A DNA stretch of 64,000 nucleotides from Lysobacter firmicutimachus (GCF_037027445.1 NZ_JBANDL010000002.1:4250001-4314000), one strand, 5' to 3'; shown: positions 36,357 through 47,661, counted from the first letter of the stretch. Notes: generated by a model from the sequence alone, not told the origin. Numbers and translations are program-made.

Positions 36357-37026
36357 CGTGGCGCAGGATGGTCAGGCCGATCAGGCGCGACACCACCGCG
36401 GCGATGTAACCGACCCCGGCGAACTGCTCGAACATGGTCAGTACGCGCGCCGCCGGGCTCATCGGCAGGATATCGCCCAGGCCCACCGCCGACAGATTGG
36501 TGAAGCTCAGGAACAGCAGCTCGATCCAGGTCCGCGGCTCGCCCGGGCGCTCGGCGCCGACGAAGCTGCCCGGGTACCAAGCCTGGCAGACCAGAAAAGC
36601 ATAGGCGAAGCCCCAGGCCAGCAGGGTGAAGGTCGCCCCGGCGGCGAACAGTTCGTCGGCGGTGACCCGGTGGTCGCTCATCATGTAGGCGATCAACGCG
36701 CCGGCGGCGTAGAAGTACAGCGCCGCCTCCAGCGCCGAAGACATCACCAGCAGGACCGGACTGGCGTAGAGCACCGACAGCACCGACAGCGCGAACGCCG
36801 GTATCGCGATGATCCAGGCGATCCACTTGATCGCCGGGCTGCGGTTGACCACCCACACCGCCAGCGCCAGCACCAGCACCCCGAACGCGCCGAACACCAC
36901 GCGCCCGCCGCCGGCCGGCTCGAACAGCGGATAGGCCAGCATGCTCAGCAGTTGCGCCGCGAGCAGGAAGGCGGACGGATGCCGGCGCGCGAGGGCGCGC
37001 CATTTGAGCGAAGCGTAGCTGGCCAT
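36346..37026 (-). CDS. Ion channel family protein (K+-channel-like pore)
   Basis: The 226-residue membrane protein has about six hydrophobic segments. Its last two flank a pore loop with SFTNLSAVGLGDILP, where VGLGD (181-185) takes the place of the potassium filter T-V-G-Y-G-D. In the filter the Tyr is Leu, which may alter selectivity, so calling it a potassium channel is tentative. The first 120 residues lack a charged S4 segment, so it is not voltage-gated. No regulatory domain is attached. The start at 37026 begins just before the first membrane segment. Confidence 0.75.
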   Translation of the reverse strand: MASYASLKWRALARRHPSAFLLAAQLLSMLAYPLFEPAGGGRVVFGAFGVLVLALAVWVVNRSPAIKWIAWIIAIPAFALSVLSVLYASPVLLVMSSALEAALYFYAAGALIAYMMSDHRVTADELFAAGATFTLLAWGFAYAFLVCQAWYPGSFVGAERPGEPRTWIELLFLSFTNLSAVGLGDILPMSPAARVLTMFEQFAGVGYIAAVVSRLIGLTILRHDPR

Positions 37027-37228
37027 GGAGCGGGGAGCCGGGAGGTCGCGGGCTGGAGTCGGCGGATAGTAGGGGCCAAAGCCGGGGCCGCGGCAAGCCT
37101 GCCCCGCGTCGCCGGCGTCTGTGCGCCATCCGGGGCCGCCGGCCGCGTCCTCAGGCGCGGCGATGCATCGCGCCGCAGCCGGGGCGGAAGGCATCCAGCA
37201 CGTCCGATGCCTCCGTCCCGGCGCGCCC

Positions 37229-39270
<2,042 letters not shown>

Positions 39271-39440
39271 TGCGCATTAGACATGGAAACCGCGGCCGGC
39301 GCCAATGCGCGCCGGCGCCGGTCCCGTTCAGGCCCCGCCCGCCAGACCGGTCCCACAGGCCTCATCGGCCGGGCCGTCCGCCGCCGGAGCGCCCGGCCGC
39401 CGCGATTGCCGGCCAACGCCGCCGCGGCTAGCGTGCACGC

Positions 39441-40100
39441 ATGCGCCCACATTCCCTGATTCGTTCCGCCCGCACGCGCCGCGACGCGCTTGCCTCCGTC
39501 CTGGCCCTCAGCTTCGGCCTGGGCATCGCCGCCTGCGCCGCACCGACGCCGCGCCCGCCCGCTTCCGGCGCCGGAACGACGGCGATCGCCGTCGCCGATC
39601 CGCTGGCGCCGCTGCGCGCCTTGTGCGGCCAGGCCTATGCCGGCCGGGTCGTAGCCGACACGCCGGCCAGCGCCGACGATCCCTTCGCCGGCAAGTCCCT
39701 GGTCATGCACGTGCGCGATTGCCGCAGCGGCGAGATCCGCATTCCCTTCCAGGTCGGCGAAGACCGCTCGCGCACCTGGGTGATCGACGTGCTCGCAGAC
39801 GGCCGCCTGCGGCTGAAGCACGATCACCGCCACCGCGACGGCAGCGCCGATGCGTTGACCCGGTACGGCGGCGAACAGCGCGCCGGCACGCCGGCCGGCC
39901 GCTACGAGTTCCCGGTCGATGCCGAAAGCCAGGCGCTGTTCCGCCGGCTCGGGCGCGAGGTCTCTCTGGGCAACGTGTGGGCGCTCGAAGTCGCGCCGCA
40001 ACGCTTCGTCTACGAACTCGCCCGGCCCGGACGTCTGTTCCGGGTCGAATTCGATCTGAGCGCACCGGTCGCGGCCCCGCCGCCGCCGTGGGGCGGCTGA
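39441..40100 (+). CDS. Probable lipoprotein of unknown function
   Basis: The 219-residue protein has a signal sequence (RRDALASVLALSFGLGIAACAA) with a lipobox ending IAAC near residue 33, so it is probably lipidated and anchored in the inner or outer membrane. The mature part has C62 and C94-type cysteines, KSLVMHVRDCRSGEIRIPFQ, and LRLKHDHRHRDGSADALTRYGG with a His-rich HDHRHRD run that could bind a metal. I do not recognise the family. It is divergent from thiC and convergent with the protease gene. Confidence 0.65.
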   Translation: MRPHSLIRSARTRRDALASVLALSFGLGIAACAAPTPRPPASGAGTTAIAVADPLAPLRALCGQAYAGRVVADTPASADDPFAGKSLVMHVRDCRSGEIRIPFQVGEDRSRTWVIDVLADGRLRLKHDHRHRDGSADALTRYGGEQRAGTPAGRYEFPVDAESQALFRRLGREVSLGNVWALEVAPQRFVYELARPGRLFRVEFDLSAPVAAPPPPWGG

Positions 40101-40164
40101 GCGCGCGGCGGCACGGCGACGCCGCCCGGCCGGCCGAGCGCCGGCCGGGCGCGCCGCGTCGCGC

Positions 40165-41322
40165 TTACGGGTTGGTGAACCAGCCCGAGCAGTAGCGCGT
40201 GCCGTTCTTGGTCAGATAGAAGCGGCTGCAATTGGTGTCGTAGCTGCTGCCGGTCGCGGTGATCTGGAAGCCGGACAGGTAGACGCCGTTGAGGTGGTAA
40301 TGGCTGCCGTTGCTCTTCAGCGACCAGTGCTCGTGCGGACCGGTCGACGCCCCGCCGTTGCACAGCGCCTGCGCGCGGGTGTTGGCCGGATTGGCGATGC
40401 GGGTGTTGGCGGCGACATTGGCGCCGGTGCCGTACTGGATGTTCATCAGGTGGTAGTAGGTGGTCGACCAACCGCCGCTGTGCACGACCTCGGCGAAACA
40501 CGAGGAATGGCGCTTGAATGAACCCGACGCCGACGAGGACACCCACACGTTGCTCTGGTTGCTGCCCCAGCCGCCGCCGAGCGACATGTCCAGCGACGAC
40601 ATCGGGTAATTGCCCGAGCCGGTGTTGGTGTGCGCGCCGCCGACGTGCCAGCGCTGGCCGCGCGGATACGGGAACTGCAGGAAACCGTTCGGCGGGCCGG
40701 CGAGCGCGGCGACGTCGCCCTGCGCGGCGAAGCGCGGCGACGGCGCCTTGGCCTTGCGCGGTTCGTTGAACAGGCGGCCGTAGACCAGTTGGAACTGGCC
40801 GTCGCCGAGCAGCGCGGCATTGGCTTCGTTCTCGCCCGACTGCGCGTACAGCGCCTGCAGCGGATTGGCCCGCGCCAGCGGCACCGGTCCCTTCGCCGCG
40901 AGATCGGCGTCTTCGCGTTCGTACAACGCCTGACGCAGCGCCAGCGCGACCTCGCGGGTCTGGCCGTTGAAGTCGCCGGCCTGGGCCAGCTTGCCGAACG
41001 GACGCCGCAGCGCATCGCGGCTGGCCTGCTTGCGGCTGACCGCGCCGCTCTGCTGTTCCATCAACGCGATCAACACCTTCGGGCTGATCGCGCTGTAGCC
41101 GGCCCAATGCGAAATCGTTTCGGCATACGGCCGCAGGTGCGGCGCGTGCTTGTCCAGGTAGCGCTCGATGTCGAAATCGAACATCTCGTCGTAGGAATAC
41201 ACCAGGTCGCGGCTGTTCAAGCCGCCCGCATCGGCGCGTTCGCCCGCGGCCGCAGCGCCGCCGAACGCCGCCAGCACGCCGCCGGCCAGCACCGCACAAC
41301 CCACTTTGGAAATTCGCTTCAT
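40165..41322 (-). CDS. Beta-lytic metalloendopeptidase (M23A) precursor
   Basis: This 385-residue secreted precursor matches the Lysobacter beta-lytic protease, which cuts peptidoglycan cross-links and lyses other bacteria. A signal peptide (1-26) and a pro-region (to about 209) precede a mature domain of about 176 residues. Zinc ligands H231 (GGAHTNTG), D245 (SSLDMS) and H332, with catalytic H330 (GPHEHWSL), correspond to those of LasA. Cys pairs 275/321 and 365/378 probably form disulfides. Export is expected through the Sec and type II systems. The gene is alone; intergenic DNA of 550 bases follows upstream. Confidence 0.93.
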   Translation of the reverse strand: MKRISKVGCAVLAGGVLAAFGGAAAAGERADAGGLNSRDLVYSYDEMFDFDIERYLDKHAPHLRPYAETISHWAGYSAISPKVLIALMEQQSGAVSRKQASRDALRRPFGKLAQAGDFNGQTREVALALRQALYEREDADLAAKGPVPLARANPLQALYAQSGENEANAALLGDGQFQLVYGRLFNEPRKAKAPSPRFAAQGDVAALAGPPNGFLQFPYPRGQRWHVGGAHTNTGSGNYPMSSLDMSLGGGWGSNQSNVWVSSSASGSFKRHSSCFAEVVHSGGWSTTYYHLMNIQYGTGANVAANTRIANPANTRAQALCNGGASTGPHEHWSLKSNGSHYHLNGVYLSGFQITATGSSYDTNCSRFYLTKNGTRYCSGWFTNP

Positions 41323-41838
41323 GTCGCCCTCTTCGCTGATGGATGTAGGCGACTGCGCGCGTACCTCAGCGCACGGACAACGCTCGCTTCCGCCGCCCTG
41401 AAGAACGCGAGCGGCCCGACTCTGCCCGCTGTCGTGCGCCGATGCCGCGCGATTGACGCGTCGCGTCTAGTCGCGAATGCGATGGCTTCGACGCTTTGGT
41501 TATTCCAATCGGCGCGATGCGCCGCAGCCCGGGAATACGCGAAACAGCCGAGGTATGGAGTGAGACGCAAGACCTTGCAAAAGCACACCTGTTCGCTCGC
41601 CGCGGGCGACGCAACGCCTGCGTCGCCCGCGTTTGCTGCAACGCATGACGAATCCGCGTGAACCGCGATCCCGGCCGCCGCGCATTTGCGGACGCGGGGC
41701 GGCCACCTCGAAGCGGGGCGACCGGCGTCGCCGCACGCGCGTTGCGCACCGCCTGCGGCTGATCGCGCGGGCGAGCGCCGCCCCTCGCCCCGGCCCGGCG
41801 GGCGGACGACCGTCCGCCGGAAACCCGCGCGCGCCCTC
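41323..41838. other. Intergenic region upstream of the protease, no gene recognised
   Basis: No gene is supported; minus-strand frames here have no family features. A perfect 13-bp hairpin lies at 41601-41631. The promoter of the protease must lie at the left end and that of the thr operon at the right end. Confidence 0.5.
41601..41631. other. Perfect 13-bp hairpin in the protease-thr gap
   Basis: CGCGGGCGACGCA and TGCGTCGCCCGCG pair perfectly around a 5-base loop. No T-run follows in either direction. It is too far from the protease start (280 bases) to be an RBS hairpin. Its purpose is unknown. Confidence 0.5.
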
Positions 41839-41868
41839 TTGACGCGCCGCACAACGCCGGGTTATTGC
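41839..41868 (+). promoter_or_regulatory. Probable thr operon promoter
   Basis: TTGACG (41839-41844) matches the -35 consensus at five of six positions. TATTGC at 41863-41868 could serve as -10 with an 18-base spacer. The predicted start of transcription falls at or one base before the ATG of the leader peptide (41876). The -10 is weak. Confidence 0.45.
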
Positions 41869-41875
41869 TAGCCCC

Positions 41876-42010
41876 ATGCACCCCGCCATCGCCCTCGTCC
41901 GCCACGCCTCGACCCGGTCCGCCGGCTCGTCGTCGTGCGCGTCGATGTCGATTACCACCACCGGTACCGGTACCACCTCGCCAGGGGTGCGGACGGGCGT
42001 GTCCAGGTAA
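41876..42010 (+). CDS. thrL: thr operon leader peptide
   Basis: This 44-residue frame ends in SITTTGTGTTSPGVRTGVSR, with seven Thr after the first 24 residues, six of them within eight codons, and one Ile. Ribosome stalling there when threonyl-tRNA is scarce would change folding of the RNA ahead of thrA, as in E. coli ThrL. A shorter start at the internal ATG 41945 (21 residues) is possible. The peptide itself probably has no other role. The stop is 87 bases before thrA. Confidence 0.8.
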   Translation: MHPAIALVRHASTRSAGSSSCASMSITTTGTGTTSPGVRTGVSR

Positions 42011-42045
42011 ACCACCACGCCGCTCCGCACCCGACCAGGGTGCGG
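41984..42045 (+). promoter_or_regulatory. thr attenuator: competing RNA stems
   Basis: CCGCACCC (42025-42032) can pair with GGGTGCGG at 42038-42045 (8-bp hairpin, 5-base loop) or with the identical GGGTGCGG at 41985-41992, inside the leader peptide's last codons. The two structures exclude each other. A ribosome stalled at the Thr codons leaves the upstream copy free to pair. The downstream stem has no T-run, so attenuation may act with the SD hairpin at 42078-42091. Confidence 0.7.
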
Positions 42046-42077
42046 GCTGGCAGCCTGAACCCGGAACCGGACGCGGA

Positions 42078-42091
42078 GCTCCACCAGGAGC
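42078..42091 (+). promoter_or_regulatory. Hairpin covering the thrA ribosome site
   Basis: GCTCC and GGAGC pair around ACCA; the right arm is the Shine-Dalgarno of thrA (ATG at 42098). Folding would block translation, which suggests control at translation as well as transcription. Confidence 0.5.
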
Positions 42092-42097
42092 CTCCCC

Positions 42098-44674
42098 ATG
42101 TCGTCCGCCCTCTCCCAAGCCGCACTCGAATCCCCCGCGCTCGATCGCGACGCCGATGCGTCCGCGCCGGACGCCTCCGATCCCGACGCCTGTCTATCCG
42201 GGCCCATCGCCCGTCCGGCGCCGCTGCCGCAGCGCCATGCGCATAAATTCGGCGGCAGCAGCCTGGCCGATGCGGACCGCTATCGGGTTGCGGTCGGCCT
42301 GCTCGACGACGGCGCGCCGCAGCGGCTGGCGGTGGTCTCGGCCATGCAGGGCGTCACCGACGCGCTGGTCGCCCTGACCGCCGCCGCACGCGCGGGCCAG
42401 GACTGGGCGCCGGCCTGGTCGGCGCTGCGCAAGCGCCATGTCGAAACCGCCGATTCGCTGGACCCGCACCGCCGCCACGGCACGCGCGAGGCGATCGAGG
42501 CCGAGTGCGAAGGCCTGCGCCAAGCGCTGGAACGGCTGGCCGCGCAGGACGACGCCGCACTCGCCGCAGCCCTGCCCGGTCTCGGCGAAGTGCTGTCCTC
42601 GTACCTGATCCTGGCCGCCCTTGGCGGCGCGGCGGCGGGGTGGAGCCGGCTGGACGCGCGCGAAGTGCTGGTGGTGCACCCGGGCGAGATGGGCGTGGGC
42701 GTGGACTGGGCCGCGAGCCGCGAACGCCTGGCCGATTGGCGCCGCCGTCACGACGACCGCCACGTGGTGATCACCGGCTTCGTCGCCCGCGACGCGCAGG
42801 GGCAGGACACCACGCTAGGCCGCAACGGCAGCGACTTCTCCGCGGCGATCTTCGCCAACCTGTTCGACGCCGACGCGCTGACCATCTGGACCGACGTCGA
42901 CGGCGTGCTCTCGGCCGACCCGCGGCTGGTGCCGGATGCGGTCTGCCTGCCGTCGATGTCCTATGCCGAAGCCTGCGAACTGGCCTACTTCGGCGCCAAG
43001 GTATTGCACCCGCAGACGCTGGCGCCGGTGCAGCAGCGCGGCATCCCGCTGCGCATCCGCAACACCCGCAATCCGCAGGCGCCCGGCACCTTGATCAGCC
43101 TGCACAGCCAACCCGACGCGGTGCCGGTCAAAGGCCTGAGCCTGGTCCACAACCTGGCCGTGCTGGAACTGGTCGGCAACGGCATGGTCGGCGTGCCCGG
43201 CACCGCCGAACGGCTGTTCGGCGCGCTGCGCGGCGCCGGCGTGTCGGTGACGATGATTTCGCAGGGCTCGTCCGAGCATTCGATCTGTTGCGCGGTGCGC
43301 GCCGATCAGGCCGAACGCGGCCGCGCGGCGATCCTGGCCGCGTTCGCCGACGCGATGGCCGACGGTCAGGCGCAGGACGTCACGGTCACCCCCGACGTGT
43401 GCGTGCTGGCCGCGGTCGGCGACGGCATGGTCGGCCTGCCCGGCGTCGCCGCGCAGTTGTTCGACGCCCTGGCCAAGGCGCGGGTGAACCTGCGTGCGAT
43501 CGCTCAGGGCGCCGGCGAGCGCAATATCTCGGTGGCGATCGCCGCGCGCGACGCGACCCGCGCCCTGCGCGCAGCGCATTCGGCGTTCTGGCTGTCGCCG
43601 CACTGCATCTCGATCGGTTTGATCGGCCCCGGCAAGGTCGGCCGCGCCCTGCTCGCCCAGCTCGCCGCCGCGCAGCCGCGCTTCCAGCGCAACTCGCGCC
43701 TGGACCTGCGCTTGCGCGCGCTCGCCGACAGCCGGCGCATGCATCTGGCGCCGCGCGCGCTGGCGTTCGAGGACGGCGCCGCGGCCTTGTCCGAAGAGCA
43801 CGAAGCGCTGGACTTGGAGCGGTTCGCCGAGCACGTGCGCGCCGAGCACATTCCGCATGCGCTGATCGTCGACTGCAGCGGCAGCGACGCGGTCGCCGCG
43901 CATTACCCGCAGTGGATCGCCGCCGGCATCCACGTGGTGACGCCGAGCAAACACGCCGGCGCCGGCCCGCTGGAGCGCTATCAGGCGATCCGCGAAGCCT
44001 CGCGCAACGGCGGCCAGTTCCGCTACGAGGCCACGGTCGGCGCCGGCCTGCCGGTGATCCAGACCCTGCGTTCGCTGCTCGACACCGGCGACGAACTGAC
44101 CGAAGTCGAGGGCATTCTGTCCGGCACCCTGGCCTGGCTGTTCAACCGTTACGACGGCCGCACCGCGTTCTCCGAACTGGTGCGCGAGGCGCACGCACTG
44201 GGCTATACCGAACCCGATCCGCGCGACGATCTGTCCGGCACCGACGTCGCGCGCAAGCTGGTGATCCTCGCCCGCGAAGCCGGCCGCGCCTTGTCGCTGG
44301 AGCAGATCGAGGTCGAAAGCCTGGTGCCCGAGGCGCTGCGCGAGGTATCGAAAGAGGAGTTCTTCGAACGCCTGCACGAACTCGACGCGCCGCTGCAGCA
44401 GCGCTTCGACACCGCCCGCGCCGCCGGGCTGAGCCTGCGCTATCTGGCCCGGCTCGGCCGCGACGGCCGCGCCAGCGTCGGCGTGGTCTCGCCGCCGCCG
44501 GGGCATGCGGCTTTGCACGGCGCGCTGACCGACAACCTGATTCAGTTCCGCACCCTGCGTTACGCGGATAATCCGCTGGTGGTACAAGGGCCGGGCGCCG
44601 GCCCGGACGTTACCGCCGCCGGCGTGTTCGGCGACCTGCTGACGATCGCGCAAGCTTTGGGAGCCCGTGCATGA
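42098..44674 (+). CDS. thrA: Bifunctional aspartokinase/homoserine dehydrogenase
   Basis: ThrA phosphorylates aspartate and reduces aspartate semialdehyde to homoserine, the first and third steps of the threonine branch. The 858-residue protein has the aspartokinase signature [10 protein letters not shown] (48-57), [14 protein letters not shown] near 245, two ACT regulatory segments (about 340-490) and then a dehydrogenase with [13 protein letters not shown] near 508, IVDCSGSD and [18 protein letters not shown] motifs. Feedback by threonine is expected from the ACT domains. It begins a tight thrA-thrB-thrC set, its stop overlapping the thrB ATG by 4 bases (ATGA). Confidence 0.96.
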   Translation: MSSALSQAALESPALDRDADASAPDASDPDACLSGPIARPAPLPQRHAHKFGGSSLADADRYRVAVGLLDDGAPQRLAVVSAMQGVTDALVALTAAARAGQDWAPAWSALRKRHVETADSLDPHRRHGTREAIEAECEGLRQALERLAAQDDAALAAALPGLGEVLSSYLILAALGGAAAGWSRLDAREVLVVHPGEMGVGVDWAASRERLADWRRRHDDRHVVITGFVARDAQGQDTTLGRNGSDFSAAIFANLFDADALTIWTDVDGVLSADPRLVPDAVCLPSMSYAEACELAYFGAKVLHPQTLAPVQQRGIPLRIRNTRNPQAPGTLISLHSQPDAVPVKGLSLVHNLAVLELVGNGMVGVPGTAERLFGALRGAGVSVTMISQGSSEHSICCAVRADQAERGRAAILAAFADAMADGQAQDVTVTPDVCVLAAVGDGMVGLPGVAAQLFDALAKARVNLRAIAQGAGERNISVAIAARDATRALRAAHSAFWLSPHCISIGLIGPGKVGRALLAQLAAAQPRFQRNSRLDLRLRALADSRRMHLAPRALAFEDGAAALSEEHEALDLERFAEHVRAEHIPHALIVDCSGSDAVAAHYPQWIAAGIHVVTPSKHAGAGPLERYQAIREASRNGGQFRYEATVGAGLPVIQTLRSLLDTGDELTEVEGILSGTLAWLFNRYDGRTAFSELVREAHALGYTEPDPRDDLSGTDVARKLVILAREAGRALSLEQIEVESLVPEALREVSKEEFFERLHELDAPLQQRFDTARAAGLSLRYLARLGRDGRASVGVVSPPPGHAALHGALTDNLIQFRTLRYADNPLVVQGPGAGPDVTAAGVFGDLLTIAQALGARA

Positions 44675-45648
44675 GCGCTGCTATGTCTTCACCCGCCGCC
44701 GAACCGTCCGCGTCCGCGGCGCGGCAGGCGCGGGCCTTCGCCCCGGCCAGCGTCGGCAACATCGGCGTCGGCTTCGACGTGCTCGGCCATTCCATCGCCG
44801 GCCCGCGCGACGTGGCGACGGTGCGGCGCATCGACGAGCCGACGGTGCGGATTCGCGCGATCCGCGGCGAGGTGCCGGGCGCGGATGCATTGCCGCTGGA
44901 GGCGGCGCGCAACACCGCCGGACAGGCGCTGATCTGCCTGCGCGAAAAGCTCGGCCTGGACTACGGCTTCGAACTCGAACTCGACAAGGGCATTCCGCTC
45001 GGCTCCGGCCTCGGCGGCTCGGCCGCGTCCTGCGTCGCTGCGCTGGTCGCCGCCAATGCCTTGCTCGACCGGCCGCTGTCGCGCGAAGCGCTTTACGAAT
45101 TCGCCCTCGACGGCGAGTCGGTGTCCAGCGGCAGCCGCCACGGCGACAACGTCGCGCCGATGCTGCTCGGCGGCGTGGTGATGGCGACTTCGACCAAGAT
45201 GATTGCGCTGAGCGTGCCCTCGTTCCTGCATGCGGTGGTGGTGCATCCCGATCAGGTGCTGGAAACCCGGCGCGCGCGCGCGGTATTGGCCGAGCCTTAT
45301 CCGTTGGCGCAGGTGGTCAGGCAGAGCGCGCATCTGGCGCTGTTCCTCACCGGCCTGCAACGCGGCGACGTCGAGTTGTTGCGCGAAGGCCTGGTCGACC
45401 TGTTGGTGGAGCCGCGCCGCGCGCCGCTGATTCCCGGTTTCGCGCAAGTCAAGGCGGCCGCGCTGGCCCAGGACGCGCTCGGCGCCAGCATTTCCGGCGC
45501 CGGCCCGAGCTGTTTCGCCTGGTTCGCGTCGGAAGCGCAGGCGCAGGCCGCAGCGGCCGCGATGCGCGCGGCGTTCGCCGCCGCCGGTTTCGATTCGCGC
45601 GCCTATGTCGGGCCGGTGGCGGGGCCGCGGGCGGAGGTGATCGGGTAG
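44671..45648 (+). CDS. thrB: Homoserine kinase
   Basis: ThrB makes O-phosphohomoserine from homoserine and ATP. The 325-residue GHMP kinase shows [17 protein letters not shown] (N-terminal motif) and [21 protein letters not shown] (ATP loop). The third motif is [14 protein letters not shown] near the C-terminus. The start overlaps the thrA stop as ATGA, so it is translationally coupled. A 190-base gap with a CCCCCTTT/AAAGGGGG hairpin separates it from thrC. Confidence 0.95.
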   Translation: MSAAMSSPAAEPSASAARQARAFAPASVGNIGVGFDVLGHSIAGPRDVATVRRIDEPTVRIRAIRGEVPGADALPLEAARNTAGQALICLREKLGLDYGFELELDKGIPLGSGLGGSAASCVAALVAANALLDRPLSREALYEFALDGESVSSGSRHGDNVAPMLLGGVVMATSTKMIALSVPSFLHAVVVHPDQVLETRRARAVLAEPYPLAQVVRQSAHLALFLTGLQRGDVELLREGLVDLLVEPRRAPLIPGFAQVKAAALAQDALGASISGAGPSCFAWFASEAQAQAAAAAMRAAFAAAGFDSRAYVGPVAGPRAEVIG

Positions 45649-45764
45649 GCGCTGCGGGGAAGCAACAGCCCGTCCCCTGTCCCCTGTCCGACGGGGGTAA
45701 CGGCAAAGGCAACGGCAGCGGCGACGACAAGAGCCACGGCCTCCATCCATTCGACATGCTTGTC

Positions 45765-45788
45765 GCCCCCCTTTGGAAAAAGGGGGCA
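45765..45788 (+). repeat. CCCCCTTT...AAAGGGGG palindrome between thrB and thrC
   Basis: CCCCCTTT and AAAGGGGG form an 8-bp stem around GGAA. Palindromes of this form recur in Lysobacter and related genomes, so I treat it as a repeat rather than a terminator; the thrC start lies 50 bases on. Confidence 0.55.
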
Positions 45789-45838
45789 AGGGGAGTCGCT
45801 CTCCCGGCAAGCATCAACGCCCCATCACCGGACCTCGC

Positions 45839-47137
45839 ATGAACTTTCTCAGCACCCGCGGCCGCACCGCCCCGACCCCGATCGACGCCGCCCTCGCCGC
45901 CGGTCTCGCGCCCGACGGCGGGCTCTACGTTCCCGAACGCATTCCCGCACTGGACCAGCCACTCGCCGCCGAGCGCCTGCCCGACACCGCGCATGCGCTG
46001 CTCGCGCCCTACTTCGAACAGTCGTCGCTGCGCGAACGGCTCGGCGAGATCTGCGCGCATGCGTTCTCGTTCGATGCGCCGCTGCGCCCGCTGGCCGGCG
46101 CCGACGACTGGCTGCTGGAGCTGTTCCACGGCCCCACCGCGGCGTTCAAGGACTACGCCGCGCGCTTCCTCGCCGGCGCCCTGGCCGGCCTGCGCCGGGA
46201 CGGCGACGCGCCGACCACGATCCTGGTCGCGACCTCGGGCGATACCGGCGCCGCGGTCGCCGCCGCTTTCCACCGCCGGGCCGGCTTCGAAGTGGTGATC
46301 CTGTATCCCGACGGGCGGGTCTCGCCGCGCCAGGCCCACGGCCTGGGTTGCTGGGGCGACAATGTGCGCGCGCTGCGCGTGGACGGCGATTTCGACGCCT
46401 GCCAACGCCTGGCCAAGCAGGCCCTGGCCGACGAAGTGCTGCGCACGCGGTTGCCGCTGAGTTCGGCCAACAGCATCAGCCTGGGCCGGCTGCTGCCGCA
46501 AGCCGCCTACTACGCCCACGCCGCCGGCCGGCATTACGCGCAGCGCGGCGAGCCGCTCAACTTCATCGTCCCCACCGGCAATCTCGGCAACGCCTGCGCC
46601 GCCTTCGTCGCCCGCCGCATGGGCCTGCCGATAGGCGAAATCGCCCTGGCCACCAACGCCAACGACACCTTGCCGCGCTACTTCGCCGGTGCCGACTACG
46701 CTGCCCAACCGACCCGCGCCACCCTGGCCAACGCCATGGACGTCGGCGCGCCGAGCAACTTCGAGCGCCTGCGCCACTGGCACCGCGACGACGCCGAACT
46801 GCGCGCGGCGGTGCGCGCGGTCGGGGTCGACGACGACACCATCCGCGCCACGATCGCCGCGGCGCCGCAACGCCATGGTGTGGTCCCCTGTCCGCACACC
46901 GCGACCGGCCTGCGCTTGCTCGAGACCCTGCGCGCGCAGGGCGACGAACGGCCGTGGGCGGTGGTCGCGACCGCGCATCCGGCCAAGTTCGACGGCATCG
47001 TCGAGCCGCTGGCCGGGCATGCGGTCGAACCGCCGCCGGCATTGGCCGCATCGCTGGCGCGGCCTGCCTCGGCCGAGCCGCTGGCGGCGGATTACGCCGC
47101 ATTGCGCGATCGCCTGCTCGCCACCGCCTGGGCCTGA
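45839..47137 (+). CDS. thrC: Threonine synthase
   Basis: ThrC converts O-phosphohomoserine to threonine with PLP, the last step of the branch. The 432-residue protein starts MNFLSTRGRTAPTPIDAALAAGLAPDGGLYVPE, typical of the family. FHGPTAAFKDYAARF holds the PLP lysine near 104. LVATSGDTGAAVAAAF (phosphate site) and SSANSISLGRLLPQ follow. The ATG at 45839 gives the usual N-terminus; an upstream in-frame start lies within repeat DNA. It ends the thr set, with a hairpin 17 bases past its stop. Confidence 0.95.
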   Translation: MNFLSTRGRTAPTPIDAALAAGLAPDGGLYVPERIPALDQPLAAERLPDTAHALLAPYFEQSSLRERLGEICAHAFSFDAPLRPLAGADDWLLELFHGPTAAFKDYAARFLAGALAGLRRDGDAPTTILVATSGDTGAAVAAAFHRRAGFEVVILYPDGRVSPRQAHGLGCWGDNVRALRVDGDFDACQRLAKQALADEVLRTRLPLSSANSISLGRLLPQAAYYAHAAGRHYAQRGEPLNFIVPTGNLGNACAAFVARRMGLPIGEIALATNANDTLPRYFAGADYAAQPTRATLANAMDVGAPSNFERLRHWHRDDAELRAAVRAVGVDDDTIRATIAAAPQRHGVVPCPHTATGLRLLETLRAQGDERPWAVVATAHPAKFDGIVEPLAGHAVEPPPALAASLARPASAEPLAADYAALRDRLLATAWA

Positions 47138-47153
47138 GCGGCCCAGCGGAGGA

Positions 47154-47180
47154 GCGGGTTGGGCCACCGGCTTAACCCGC
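47154..47180 (+). terminator. Hairpin after thrC
   Basis: GCGGGTTGGGCC pairs with GGCTTAACCCGC across a 3-base loop (12 bp with two G-U pairs). There is no long T-run, so factor help may be needed to end the thr transcript. Confidence 0.5.
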
Positions 47181-47459
47181 CCGATCCCTTTAGCGGTGCT
47201 CCATCGTCGCTTTCGCGATCGCTGGGCCGCCCCGGCACACACGCGGCAAGCGGCTGAACGCACTGAACGTAAGCAATGCTGCGATGTTGCAACGCGAGCG
47301 GCGAGTTGCCGGCCTTTTTTCTCCTGGAAGCACACTAGTTTCGGATCTACTCAGCGCGAACGTGCCAGGAATGAAGGGGGCCAAGCCTTAGCGGCCCCCT
47401 TTCGTTCCCAGGTTCCCTGTGACTGCTCGCACGCCCCGCGATGGTTTTCCAAGAAACTA
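47181..47459. other. thrC to ilv leader gap
   Basis: No gene is supported in this gap of about 280 bases. It holds one strong terminator-like hairpin at 47374-47403 and a TTGACA at its right end, which I take as the ilv -35 region. Confidence 0.5.
47374..47403 (+). terminator. Terminator-like hairpin upstream of the ilv promoter
   Basis: AAGGGGGCC and GGCCCCCTT form a perfect 9-bp stem with a 10-base loop, followed by TCG. It may stop leftover thr transcription 95 bases before the ilv leader start. Confidence 0.6.
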
Positions 47460-47465
47460 TTGACA
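47460..47465 (+). promoter_or_regulatory. Consensus -35 TTGACA of the ilv leader
   Basis: A perfect TTGACA lies 37 bases before the ATG of the leader peptide, the same distance as TTGACG to the thrL ATG. The -10 is not obvious (TTCTTC-like). If +1 lies about 35 bases downstream, the leader mRNA has almost no 5' UTR. Confidence 0.45.
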
Positions 47466-47496
47466 AGCCGCGAACGGGCATGTTCTTCTCGTTCGC

Positions 47497-47661
47497 ATGA
47501 CGCAGCGCAGCACTCACTCGCAGACGACTTCGCTCCGGGCCGCCCAGGCCTCGAACGGCGCCGCGCGCGTTGCGCTCAAGGTCGCGCCCGCGATCGCCAC
47601 GATTATTCTCGTCCTCGTACTTATTACCTCGCTTACCAGCGCGGGAGTCGGGTTCGTGTAG
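47497..47661 (+). CDS. ilvL: ilv operon leader peptide
   Basis: The 54-residue frame contains the run IATIILVLVLITSLTSAGVG (33-52) with five Leu, four Ile and three Val, the classic composition of an Ile-Val-Leu attenuator peptide. Ribosome stalling there would signal scarcity of branched-chain aminoacyl-tRNA. It ends 151 bases before ilvD. The first 32 residues are Ala/Thr/Ser-rich and carry no recognised domain. Confidence 0.88.
   Translation: MTQRSTHSQTTSLRAAQASNGAARVALKVAPAIATIILVLVLITSLTSAGVGFV

Noticed and set aside
47374..47403. Second attenuator of the ilv operon
   Set aside because: The hairpin lies before the likely promoter TTGACA at 47460 and the leader peptide, so it cannot act on that transcript. 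A terminator of incoming transcription is a simpler reading.
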